Assembly: GCA_025964635.1 (NCBI GenBank)
Contig: JAOPYP010000174.1
Span: 1-19,418, forward strand
Direction: 5' to 3'
Origin: Actinomycetes bacterium
GTDB taxonomy: Bacteria; Actinomycetota; Actinomycetes; Streptosporangiales; Streptosporangiaceae
DNA length: 19,418 nt
Position 1 is the first letter of the stretch. Each line of letters opens with the position of its first letter. Both the position numbers and the translations under genes were made by a program. Shown here piece by piece: positions 8,080-15,999 of the stretch. The notes under the pieces were generated by a model. It saw only the letters and a program-made list of their open reading frames with translations. It was not told the origin of the DNA and did no database searches.

Positions 8080-8852
8080 GCCGGATACGCCGGGTGCCGC
8101 CGGGTGGCGGCAGGCCGCCGGTCAGGGCCGTCGCCCACGTGCACTCGGAATGGTCAGACGACGGATCGTGGCCGCTGAGCCGGATCGCGGGCACCTTCGC
8201 CCGGCGCGGCTGCCAGGTCGTGCTGATGTCCGAGCACAGCCGCGGGTTCACCGCGGCGAAGTGGGACGACTACCGCCAGGCCTGCGCGGACGCGAGCACG
8301 GACCAGGTGCGGCTGGTGCCGGGGATCGAGTACGGGGACGCGGACGACGTGGTGCACATCCCGGTCTGGGGGCATGTGCCCTTCTTCGGGGACGCACCGC
8401 CGATCGGTGACCTGCTGAAGCAGGCGGACGCGGCGGGCGGCACCGCGGTCTGGGCGCATCCCTGGCGGCGGGCGGCCTGGCAGCGGTGCGAGCCGTCCTG
8501 GTGGGAGTACCTGGGAGCGGTCGAGGTCTGGAACCGGAAGTACGACGGCATCGCCCCGAACCGCGATTCGCTCGCGCTGGCGCGCCAGCATGCGGCCGCC
8601 CAGTTCGTGGCGCTGGACCTGCACACCCGCCGCCAGCTGTTCCCGCTGTCGCTGAGCCTGGCGGTGCCAGGCCCGGCCGCCAGCGGCCGGGCGGTGCCTG
8701 ACTGCGATGAGGTCTACGCCGCGCTGCACGACGGCGGCTTCGCCGCCCGGGCGTTCGGGATCGCCCTGGACCAGCTGACCACCGGGCCGGCCGCGCTGGC
8801 CCTCCGGCTGCTGGAGGGCGCCCGCGGGACAGCGGCCCGCATGCTGCGCTAG
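8076..8852 (+). CDS. PHP-domain metal-dependent hydrolase
   Basis: PHP proteins are trinuclear-metal phosphoesterases, acting for example on histidinol phosphate or on nucleotide and sugar phosphates. The 258-residue product retains the expected ligands: AHVHSEWSDD (H21, H23, D28), SEHS (E53, H54), PGIEY (E85), HIPVWGH (H94 region), WAHPW (H128) and DLH (D181, H183). An active enzyme is therefore likely. The ATG overlaps the ATP-grasp stop (ATGA), completing a coupled three-gene set. Its TAG stop shares bases with the stop of the convergent glycosyltransferase gene at a CTAG. The C-terminal 60 residues are Ala-rich helices of unclear role. The substrate is unknown. Confidence 0.85.
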   Translation: MSRIRRVPPGGGRPPVRAVAHVHSEWSDDGSWPLSRIAGTFARRGCQVVLMSEHSRGFTAAKWDDYRQACADASTDQVRLVPGIEYGDADDVVHIPVWGHVPFFGDAPPIGDLLKQADAAGGTAVWAHPWRRAAWQRCEPSWWEYLGAVEVWNRKYDGIAPNRDSLALARQHAAAQFVALDLHTRRQLFPLSLSLAVPGPAASGRAVPDCDEVYAALHDGGFAARAFGIALDQLTTGPAALALRLLEGARGTAARMLR

Positions 8853-9883
8853 CGGCGGACCGGGTGAATGTCCGGCGTGGCCCGGGCGGCGTCGCCAGCG
8901 AGGCCGGGTGGCCGGTGCACGGTCCCCGGGGCAGGGCTGCCCCGGCGGATGTGCAGCACCCCCGCGGCCCGGCTGCCCTCCGCCTGGCCGATCACATGAG
9001 CCAGGATCCGGAGGTAACTCCCCCGGCGGGCCGAACCGCGGAGGCAGTCGACCGCGTGGACGGCCAGCCATCCCGACGTCTTGACCACGTCCCGCCACGA
9101 CTCCGCGGGCAGCAGCCCGACCGCCTGGTAGCGGGCGAGCAGGTGGGCCCGGCCCCGGCCGTAGCCACGCCACTGCTGGAGCAGCGAGCGCAGGTCGGGC
9201 CGGTGCCGGTAGGCCACGACCGCGTCGGGTGCGTAGCCGAGCTGGTAGCCGGCGAGCTGGAGCCGCCAGAACAGGTCGGTCTCCTCGGCGGCCCCCCCGA
9301 AAGAGTCATCGAAGCCGCCAACCTCCTCGTACGCCTCGCGCCACACCCCGCAGTTCGCCCCGACCGGGGCCGGCAGCAAGCCGAACGGGCACGGCAGGTC
9401 CCCGGGCGTGGCCCGCGGCCGCCACGCGAGCACGGGCGGCGCGTTCAGTGATTCCTCGTCGAGGTGGCCGCCGACCGCCGGCCAGCGGTCCAGTGCGGCC
9501 TCCATCCGCTCGACCCAGTCATCGGCGACGATGTCGTCGGCATCGCAGAAGAGCAGAAGCCGGCCGCGCGCGGCGCGGGCCGCGGCCGCCAGCGCCCCGG
9601 CCCGGCCCGGGGCTTCCCGTGAGTCCACGATCCGCAGCGGAACCGGGGCCTGCGCGGCGCGGACGGCGCGGACGCTCTCGTCCGTGGATCCGTTGTCGCT
9701 GACGATGATCTCCCAGCGTCCCTGGTAGGTCTGCCGGCCGAGAGCGTCCAGCTGCGCGGGCAGATACGGCATTCCGTTGCGGACCGGGACCAGTACGCTG
9801 ACCCCGGGCTCGGCCGGCCGCAGGGCGCCCAGCGCCCCGTCCCGCCCCGGACGCGCAGCGGTTCCATCGCCATCTGCTGTCAC
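8849..9883 (-). CDS. Family 2 glycosyltransferase
   Basis: Numbered from GTG 9883, the roughly 344-residue product has the GT-A core: VSVLVPVRNGMPYL, IIVSDNGSTDES, the metal motif FCDADD (about 113-118) and a downstream EETDLFWRLQLAGY that matches the acid/base ED-type region. The C-terminal third (SGWLAVHAVDCLRG onward) is basic with a Pro/Gly-rich tail. I chose GTG 9883 because GGAGG lies five bases upstream. The frame extends to GTG 9898, where that SD would be inside the gene. It is convergent with the PHP gene (overlap 8849-8852) and divergent from the methyltransferase gene. It probably adds one sugar to the repeat unit; specificity is unknown. Confidence 0.88.
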   Translation of the reverse strand: MTADGDGTAARPGRDGALGALRPAEPGVSVLVPVRNGMPYLPAQLDALGRQTYQGRWEIIVSDNGSTDESVRAVRAAQAPVPLRIVDSREAPGRAGALAAAARAARGRLLLFCDADDIVADDWVERMEAALDRWPAVGGHLDEESLNAPPVLAWRPRATPGDLPCPFGLLPAPVGANCGVWREAYEEVGGFDDSFGGAAEETDLFWRLQLAGYQLGYAPDAVVAYRHRPDLRSLLQQWRGYGRGRAHLLARYQAVGLLPAESWRDVVKTSGWLAVHAVDCLRGSARRGSYLRILAHVIGQAEGSRAAGVLHIRRGSPAPGTVHRPPGLAGDAARATPDIHPVRR

Positions 9884-10190
9884 GGCATCCTCCGTCACGT
9901 CGGTCAGCTGTCGCGTCCCCGGGAACTCGCACTACACGTATAGACGCGCGGGGCCGATGGACCGTGTACGCCCGCAAGCCGCCGTATCCGGCACGGTCAC
10001 CCCCTGCGCGGTATCCGCGGACCGGCCCGGATCCGGCCAGGCCAGGGTCTAGGCTATGTCCCCGCCGGCCGTCTATATGCGGCAAATCATGCTGGTTGCC
10101 ACGACGCGTGAACCATGCCGTTCGGTAGGGCGTCGACCTTACGTCTCCCTGGTGGTGGGACGGATCAGCTACGGAGGAGGGGGACGGCGC
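9884..10190. promoter_or_regulatory. Divergent 307-base intergenic region without a gene
   Basis: It separates the minus-strand GT2 from the plus-strand methyltransferase. The frame upstream of the methyltransferase is open from 10056, but that stretch looks non-coding. AT-rich islands stand out: ACTACACGTATAGACG (about 9931-9946), which could hold a minus-strand -10 (TATACG), and GTCTATATG (about 10071-10079). TAGGCT at 10050-10055 is a TANNNT-type plus-strand -10 candidate. TGAACC (10109-10114) and CGTC (10131-10134), 16 bases apart, loosely resemble an ECF-sigma promoter. All of these are tentative. The long leader before GTG 10191 could be structured, but I see no known riboswitch. Confidence 0.35.
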
Positions 10191-10850
10191 GTGGGTGAGC
10201 TCAATGCGCTGCGCCAGCGCCTGGTGGACGGGCCGGACTCGCTCGGCGAGCGTAACCGGCTCCGGCGCTGGGAATGGCTGCACGACACGTTTCCTGGCAT
10301 CCGTTCGATGTCGGTCATCGATCTCGGCGGGACAGCCGAGGCGTGGCTCCGGGCACCCCTGCAGCCAGCCTCGGTGCATGTGGTCAACCTGGAAGCGCAG
10401 CCCTCAGATACCCCGGACTGGCTGACCGCGGAGCAGGGTGACGCCTGCGCGCTGCCCGGCAGCCTGGATGGCGCCTCGTACGACCTCGTCTTCTCCAACT
10501 CGGTCATCGAGCACGTCGGCGGGCACGCACAGCGGCTCAGGTTCGCCGGCGAGGTGCACAGGCTGGCCGCGCGGCACTGGATCCAGACGCCATACCGGTA
10601 CTTCCCGATCGAGCCGCACTGGCTTTTCCCGGGATTCCAGTTCCTGCCGGTCACCGTGCGGGCCGAGATCTCCCGGCGCTGGCCGCTGGTGCACACGCCG
10701 TCAGGCAGTCACGAGGACGGGGTCCAGGCCGCCCTGGGCGTCGAACTGCTCAGCCGTACCGAGATGGCGTCCTACTTTCCCGGCTCCACGCTGCGCTTCG
10801 AGCGCGCCATGGGGGCGGTCAAGGCGCTGATCGCGGTGAAAACCGCCTAG
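10191..10850 (+). CDS. Class I SAM-dependent methyltransferase
   Basis: It is predicted to methylate a sugar or intermediate using S-adenosylmethionine. Starting at GTG 10191 (219 residues), motif I is SVIDLGGTAEAW (glycines near 46-47). The acidic strand-2 end is VVNLEAQ, followed by GDACALPG, and motif IV/post-IV is YDLVFSNSVIEHVG (about 97-110), a pattern of Methyltransf_11-like enzymes. The C-terminal part contains RYFPIEPHWLFPGFQFLP, seen in small sugar-locus methyltransferases. GGAGGAGGGG lies about nine bases upstream of GTG 10191, which fixes this start over the longer open frame from 10056. It is first in the plus-strand group ahead of a GT2, 93 bases away. The methyl acceptor is unknown. 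Confidence 0.82.
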   Translation: MGELNALRQRLVDGPDSLGERNRLRRWEWLHDTFPGIRSMSVIDLGGTAEAWLRAPLQPASVHVVNLEAQPSDTPDWLTAEQGDACALPGSLDGASYDLVFSNSVIEHVGGHAQRLRFAGEVHRLAARHWIQTPYRYFPIEPHWLFPGFQFLPVTVRAEISRRWPLVHTPSGSHEDGVQAALGVELLSRTEMASYFPGSTLRFERAMGAVKALIAVKTA

Positions 10851-10943
10851 CGCCAGGCGTTCCTGGGGCCGTCCGGCCACCACATCGCCAGGCCGGGAAC
10901 AGCGCGGCCAGCGTTCAGGACCCAACGAGGGGATGGAGCAGGG

Positions 10944-11951
10944 ATGCCGACCGGACCGCTCGCCGGGCAGGCCAGCCGGGGGCAGGCCGCTGCCGAAGGC
11001 CATCCCGCCGGGGTGTCCATCGTCATCGTGACCTACCGGAACGAGGCCGACATCGGCGCCTGCCTGAGGGCTGTCGGCCGGGCGGCACCCAGCATCCCGG
11101 TGGAAGCGATCGTCGTCGACAACGCGTCAGGTGATGGCACCGCGGCGGCGGCGCGCGCCGTGGCCGGCGTGAAGGTCATCGACCGGGAGACCAATGGCGG
11201 GTTCGCGGCCGGGTGTGCCACCGGCGCGGAGGCGGCCACAGGCAGCTGGCTGCTCTTCCTCAACCCGGACACGATCATCGCGCCGGACGCCCTCGAGGCA
11301 CTGCTCGACTGCGCCACGGAGCATCCCGCGAGCGGCATCGTCGGCGGCCGCTTCGTCCATCCCGACGGGACCAGCGACCCTCGCTCGTTCTGGGGCAGGC
11401 CCAGCCCCTGGTCCGCGCTCTGCTTCGCGCTCGGGCTGACCAGCCTGCTCCCGGGTCACCGGTTCTTCGACCCGGAAGCGCCCCAGCCATGGTCCGGTGA
11501 CCCGGCTCAGGAGCGTGCCGTGCCCGTGATCAGCGGGGCGTTCATGCTCGTGCGGCGGGAGTTGTGGGACACGCTCGGCGGCTTCGACCCGGTGTTCTTC
11601 CTCTACGGCGAGGACGCCGATTTCTGCCTCCGCGCCGCGGCCGCCGGGTTCCGCCCCATGGTCACCGCGCGGGCGGTCTGCCAGCACGCGGGCGGCCGGT
11701 CCTCCACCAGCGCGGGAAAGCTGGTCCTGCTGTTCACCGGCAAGTGCACGCTGGTCCGCCGGCACTTCCCCGGCTGGCTGCGCACCGCGGGCATCGGCTT
11801 CCTGCTGGGCGGCGTGCTGCTGCGCGCCACGGCGAGCCGGATCACCGGGACCGCCCCGGCCACCCGGCAGGCCAGGCCGACCGCACGGGGAGAAGACTGG
11901 CGGGCCCTCTGGGCCGCCCGGGCTGAATGGCGCCGCGGTTGGACCGCCTAG
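10944..11951 (+). CDS. Family 2 glycosyltransferase, rhamnosyltransferase (WbbL)-like
   Basis: The 335-residue product has a GT2 core starting near residue 24 (VSIVIVTYRNEADIGACL), IVVDNASGDGT (57-66), NGGFAAG (84-90), the metal motif NPD (107-109), and SGAFMLVRRELWDTLGGFD then YGEDADFCLR (221-230) holding the catalytic ED. This set is typical of WbbL-type rhamnosyl or related transferases, but the donor is an inference. The C-terminal GIGFLLGGVLLRA (about 283-295) may be a membrane-associated helix. ATG 10944 is preceded by GGAG seven bases upstream. Only three bases separate its stop from the flippase ATG, so the two are co-transcribed. Confidence 0.9.
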   Translation: MPTGPLAGQASRGQAAAEGHPAGVSIVIVTYRNEADIGACLRAVGRAAPSIPVEAIVVDNASGDGTAAAARAVAGVKVIDRETNGGFAAGCATGAEAATGSWLLFLNPDTIIAPDALEALLDCATEHPASGIVGGRFVHPDGTSDPRSFWGRPSPWSALCFALGLTSLLPGHRFFDPEAPQPWSGDPAQERAVPVISGAFMLVRRELWDTLGGFDPVFFLYGEDADFCLRAAAAGFRPMVTARAVCQHAGGRSSTSAGKLVLLFTGKCTLVRRHFPGWLRTAGIGFLLGGVLLRATASRITGTAPATRQARPTARGEDWRALWAARAEWRRGWTA

Positions 11952-11954
11952 CGC

Positions 11955-14900
11955 ATGGCCGTAGGCCCTCACATGGCTGAGCGGCCAGCCGGCGGCGCCC
12001 CGGGGAGGGGCACCGTTCAGGGACGCCAGCACGGCCGCCCTCCCACCGCCGCGGGCGCTGCGCTGGGCGCGATCATGCGCGCGGTGTTCTGGCTGCTCGG
12101 CACCGTGGTCGCCGCACGCCGCGGCACGCTGGTCCTCGGCATCATCGCCGGCCGGGTCTTCGCCCCGAGGGAGTTCGGCGCGGTGGCCGCGGCGCTCGCG
12201 GTGGTGCTGGCCTTCCGCAGCCTCGGTGAGTTCGGTGCCAGCCGCGCCCTGGAGCGGTACGAGGGCGATCCGCGCGAGATCGCGTCCGCGGTCATGACGA
12301 TCTCCGTCGTCTCTGGCGCGGCGCTGGCCGTGGCCTGCTTCACCGCGTCCGGGCACCTGGCGGCCGCCGCGGGCACGCCGGCCGCGGCGCCGCTGATCCG
12401 GGTCCTGGCCTTCGACATCCTGATCGGCGGCCTGGTCGCCGCGCCCGCGGCCATGCTCCGGCTGCATCCGCGGGGAATCCGGCGGTCCATCGCCGACCAG
12501 TCCGGTAACTGGCTCGGGGTCGGGCTGACCTGCTGGCTCGCGGTCAGCGGGTACGGCATGCCCAGCTTCGGCATCGGCCTGCTGGCCGGGGCCCTCCTCC
12601 GCGCCGCGATGATTGTCGTGTTCGCGCCCACCTCGCTGCGGATGGGCCTGGGCCGGGGCCACATGAGGACCCTGGCCCGGTCCGCGCTGCCCCTGGCGGG
12701 CTCGGGCCTGGCCATGTTCGCGCTGGCCAACGCCGACCAGCTGATCATCGGCCACCTCAGGGGCGCCGCGTCGCTCGGCTGTTACGCCCTGGCCGTCAGC
12801 CTGGCCAGCTGGCCGCTCACCCTCCTGGCGGAGCCGGTGCTGCGGGCGGCGCCCGGGTCGTTCGCCCGCCTGCGGACCAGCCCGCAGCTGCAGGGCTCGG
12901 CGTACCTGTCGTCCACCGCGCTGATCGCCAGCCTTACCCTGCCCGCCGGGTTCCTGCTGAGCGCCGTGGCCGTGCCGCTGGTTCACCTGGCCTACGGCCC
13001 GGCGTGGGCCCCGGCGGCGATCGCGCTCGAATGGCTGGGCCCGCTCGTCGCCTTGCGCCTGCTCTGCGAGCTGACGAGCGACTACCTCACCGAGTTCAAG
13101 TCGGCCGTGTCCTCGCTCGTCTTCCAGCTGGTCTGGCTGGCCGCGATGATCCCGTCGGTGCTGATCTGGACCTGGGCCGACGGGATCGCGGGCGCGGCGA
13201 TAGCCCAGGTGGTGATCGCCGGGGCCCGGCTGCTGCCGTGGTACCTCGTCGAGACCAGGTGGCTCAGCCGGGGCCGCGGCCAGCTGACCCGCATCGTCAT
13301 CCCGCTGGCCGCCGGGCTCACGGTCGGTTTCGTGGTCATCTGGCTGCGCCGGGTGGTGCCGGATGACGGGGCGGATCTCGGGCTCGGCGGGGCGGCCGGC
13401 CTCACCGTGATGGGCCTGCTGGTCTACCGGATGCGCTCGGTGCTGGCCGCGGTGCGGCGGACCGCCGCCGTGACGACCGCGTGGTCCTTCGCGCGGGCCG
13501 CGAGCCCGGTGCTCGAGGCGGTCATCGAATCGCCCGGGCGCCCCATATGGTCGGGCGGGCCCCAGCGCACCCAGATTCTCACCCCGCTGCCTGCCCTGGT
13601 GCCGGCCGGCGAGGCCGCCGAGGCCGGCCAGGCGGGCCTCGGCCGTAAGGTCCGCGCCGGAGCCCGCTGGAGCATGGTGAACACGCTCGTGCTCCGGGCG
13701 GCCAATTTCGTGGTCGGCGTGGTCCTGGCGCGGACCGTCTTCGGCCCGCACGCATGGGGTCTGTACGCGATCTCACAGCTGGTGCTCTCGGTGCTGCTCA
13801 GCGCCAACGAGATGGGAGTCAGCCTGGCCGTGGTGCGATGGGAGGGGGATGTGCGCGGGATAGCCCGCACCGCGCTCACCCTGTCCCTCGCCTCAAGCTC
13901 GGCGCTGTGCGCGGCGCTCTTCCTGGCCGCGCCCTGGATAGCGAACCTGCTGGGCTCGCCCGGCGCGACCAGCCTGGTCCGGCTGCTGTCCTTCTGCGTG
14001 ATCATCGACGGTTTCGTCTGCGTGCCGTTCAGCCTGATCAACCGGGAGTTCATGCAAGGGCGCCGGATGCTGGTCGAAGCGATCGGCTTCGTGGTGACCA
14101 CGGCGATCACGCTGATGCTGGCCTTCTCCGGTCTCGGCGCGATCAGCTTCGCCTGGGGAAACCTGATCGGCAACATCGTCACCCTGGTCGGCGCGACCAT
14201 CGCCGCGCCGTTCATCGTGTTTCCCGGCTGGGCACGCCGCCAGGCACGTGAGCTGCTCCAGTTCGGCCTGCCCCTGGCCGGGGCCAGCCTGCTCGTGCTC
14301 GGCACCCTCAACGTCGACTCCGCGATCGTGAGCGCCACCCTCGGGCCGGCCGCGCTCGGCTTCTACCAGCTGGCGTTCAACATCTCCAGCTGGCCGGTGC
14401 AGAGCATCTCCGCCGCCGCCCGGCGGGTGTCGTTCGCGGGTTTCTCCCGGCTGGCCGGCTCACGCGAGATGCTCGCCGATGGTTTCACCCGGGCGGCGGC
14501 CGTCCTGGTGGCGCTGGCCATCCCCGCCTGCGTGCTGCTTATCACCCTGGCTGAGCCGTTGATCAGGACCATTTACGGCGCGCGCTGGACTCCCGCCGCG
14601 CCCTCGCTGAGCCTGCTCGGGGTCCTGGGCCTGCTGCGGGTGTTCTACGAGCTCGCCTACGACGGCCTGGCCGCCGCGGACCGCCGGCCCACGTTGCTGG
14701 TCGTGCAGGGCCTGTGGCTGGTGGTGCTCATCCCGGTGCTGCTGGTGGGGGCGCAGACCCGCGGTATCACCGGGGTGAGCGCCGGGCATGTGGCGGTCGC
14801 GGTGCTGGTCGTCGGGCCGGCCTTCCTGTGGGCGCTGCGGCGCATCGGCATCACGGTCGGGGCCCTGCTGGCCCGCTGCCTGCGGCCGATCATCGGCGGC

Positions 14901-15080
14901 ATCCTGATGGCTGTCGTCTCGCTGGCCATGATCCATTTCGCCGGATCTGGCGTCGTGGGGCTGGCCGCGGCCATCGCCGCGGCCAGCGTGGTCTACGTGC
15001 CGCTGATCCTGCCGATGCGCCGGATGATCAAGCCGCCCGCGGCGGAGACCGCCGAGCTCGCCCGGGCGCGCGCGGCATGA
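11955..15080 (+). CDS. Fused tandem double Wzx-type polysaccharide flippase (MOP superfamily)
   Basis: Wzx proteins flip undecaprenyl-linked repeat units across the membrane; a single one is about 420-500 residues with 12-14 helices. This uninterrupted 1041-residue chain contains two such units (about 40-500 and 567-1030). They align without gaps at a constant offset of 527 residues, for example GEFGAS (91) with NEMGVS (618), ALPLAG (244) with GLPLAG (771), and PLVHLAYG (341) with PLIRTIYG (868). By hand I count 66 identities in 163 compared positions, about 40 percent. A Pro/Ala-rich, mostly hydrophilic linker (about 500-566) joins them. About 40 N-terminal residues are polar. No SD is obvious at ATG 11955; ATG 11973 is an alternative. 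It is flanked by GT2 genes on the same strand. Whether both halves are active is unknown. Confidence 0.9.
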   Translation: MAVGPHMAERPAGGAPGRGTVQGRQHGRPPTAAGAALGAIMRAVFWLLGTVVAARRGTLVLGIIAGRVFAPREFGAVAAALAVVLAFRSLGEFGASRALERYEGDPREIASAVMTISVVSGAALAVACFTASGHLAAAAGTPAAAPLIRVLAFDILIGGLVAAPAAMLRLHPRGIRRSIADQSGNWLGVGLTCWLAVSGYGMPSFGIGLLAGALLRAAMIVVFAPTSLRMGLGRGHMRTLARSALPLAGSGLAMFALANADQLIIGHLRGAASLGCYALAVSLASWPLTLLAEPVLRAAPGSFARLRTSPQLQGSAYLSSTALIASLTLPAGFLLSAVAVPLVHLAYGPAWAPAAIALEWLGPLVALRLLCELTSDYLTEFKSAVSSLVFQLVWLAAMIPSVLIWTWADGIAGAAIAQVVIAGARLLPWYLVETRWLSRGRGQLTRIVIPLAAGLTVGFVVIWLRRVVPDDGADLGLGGAAGLTVMGLLVYRMRSVLAAVRRTAAVTTAWSFARAASPVLEAVIESPGRPIWSGGPQRTQILTPLPALVPAGEAAEAGQAGLGRKVRAGARWSMVNTLVLRAANFVVGVVLARTVFGPHAWGLYAISQLVLSVLLSANEMGVSLAVVRWEGDVRGIARTALTLSLASSSALCAALFLAAPWIANLLGSPGATSLVRLLSFCVIIDGFVCVPFSLINREFMQGRRMLVEAIGFVVTTAITLMLAFSGLGAISFAWGNLIGNIVTLVGATIAAPFIVFPGWARRQARELLQFGLPLAGASLLVLGTLNVDSAIVSATLGPAALGFYQLAFNISSWPVQSISAAARRVSFAGFSRLAGSREMLADGFTRAAAVLVALAIPACVLLITLAEPLIRTIYGARWTPAAPSLSLLGVLGLLRVFYELAYDGLAAADRRPTLLVVQGLWLVVLIPVLLVGAQTRGITGVSAGHVAVAVLVVGPAFLWALRRIGITVGALLARCLRPIIGGILMAVVSLAMIHFAGSGVVGLAAAIAAASVVYVPLILPMRRMIKPPAAETAELARARAA

Positions 15081-15120
15081 GGACCGCCCGTTCCTGACTA
15101 ACGAGAGTGAATGGAGCACC

Positions 15121-15969
15121 ATGCAGATCAGCCAGGCCCGCGGCTCAGCCCGGTCCGCTGCCAAGTTCGCGCTGGGCCCGGTGATGCGGGGAAACAGCCT
15201 CGTGGTGTTCGAGGCCCGCAACAAGGTGGTCCGCGGCCGGGCCGGCCGGGCCATGCGCCGGTTCGAGGATGCCGAGGTCGCCCGCCTGACGCGGCAACTC
15301 GGCGAGCTGCCCACGGCGCGGGTGGCCACGGTGATCACGACCTACCGCCGCCCGGAAATCGTCCAGCGGGCGATCCAGTCAGCGCTGGCCCAGACCATCC
15401 GCGATCAGGTCATCATGGTGGTGGACGATGCCGGCGGCCTTCCCGACCTCCCCGATGACCCCCGCGTATCCGGCGTCTCGCTCTCCGCCAACGCGGCCAT
15501 CGCCGGCGTGGTCCGGAATATGGGCGCCCGGCTTACCCGATCCGAATACGTGGCGTTCCTCGATGACGACAACGAGTGGGCGCCGAACCACCTGGAAACC
15601 GCGCTGGCGGCCCTTGATGACGATGACGCCGGGCCGCCGCCGGATCTGGTCTACACCGCGGTGCGGCGGGCGTTCCCCGATGGCCAGCTGATGGACGTCC
15701 TGTCGACTCCATTCGACAAACGGAAGCTCCGCTCCGCGGGCTGGGTGGATGTCAACTCGGTGGTCGCCCGGCGCTTCCCCGGGCTCCATTTCAGCCGGCT
15801 CAGGCGGCCCAAGGGCGGAACCCCCGCCGAGGACTGGGAACTGGTATTCCGGCTCAGCTACTGGCATCGGCGGCGCATCCAGCATATTCCGGTCCAGACC
15901 GTCAATTACCTGGTTAATCCGGATGCCTACTGGTCAGACTGGCAGTCGCCCGGGGCGACGGTGCATTGA
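15121..15969 (+). CDS. Family 2 glycosyltransferase
   Basis: The 282-residue product carries about 65 basic N-terminal residues and then a GT-A core: ATVITTYRRPEIVQRAIQSA (69-88), VVDDAGG (100-106), FLDDDNEW (146-153) with the metal-binding DDD at 148-150, and EDWELVFRLS (237-246) with the acid/base ED. ATG 15121 follows GGAGCACC, a normal SD. It is 40 bases downstream of the double flippase on the same strand and likely in the same operon, and it is followed by the hairpin at 15996-16023. The N-terminal extension ahead of the GT core is unusual and may bind membrane or a partner. Sugar specificity is unknown. Confidence 0.88.
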   Translation: MQISQARGSARSAAKFALGPVMRGNSLVVFEARNKVVRGRAGRAMRRFEDAEVARLTRQLGELPTARVATVITTYRRPEIVQRAIQSALAQTIRDQVIMVVDDAGGLPDLPDDPRVSGVSLSANAAIAGVVRNMGARLTRSEYVAFLDDDNEWAPNHLETALAALDDDDAGPPPDLVYTAVRRAFPDGQLMDVLSTPFDKRKLRSAGWVDVNSVVARRFPGLHFSRLRRPKGGTPAEDWELVFRLSYWHRRRIQHIPVQTVNYLVNPDAYWSDWQSPGATVH

Positions 15970-15971
15970 GG

Positions 15972-15999
15972 CATGAACGGCGCCTCATGAACGGAGCCT
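15972..15999. repeat. Adjacent 14-base direct repeat before the hairpin
   Basis: CATGAACGGCGCCT (15972-15985) is followed directly by CATGAACGGAGCCT (15986-15999), with one mismatch. It lies between the GT2 stop and the terminator hairpin. It may be a small slippage duplication. Confidence 0.6.

Noticed and set aside
10056..10190. Start of the methyltransferase at 10056
   Set aside because: The added 45 residues show no domain sequence, while GTG 10191 has a near-ideal GGAGGAGGGG upstream.
10851..10943. Possible terminator between the methyltransferase and GT2 genes (GTTCC...GGAAC and CCAGG...CCTGG pairs)
   Set aside because: The stems are short and broken, and the genes look co-transcribed.
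11127..13751. 874-codon open frame on the minus strand opposite the WbbL-like GT2 and double flippase
   Set aside because: It is low-complexity Arg/Gly/Pro/Ala/His-rich sequence caused by GC-rich third positions of the real plus-strand genes, with no domain motifs.
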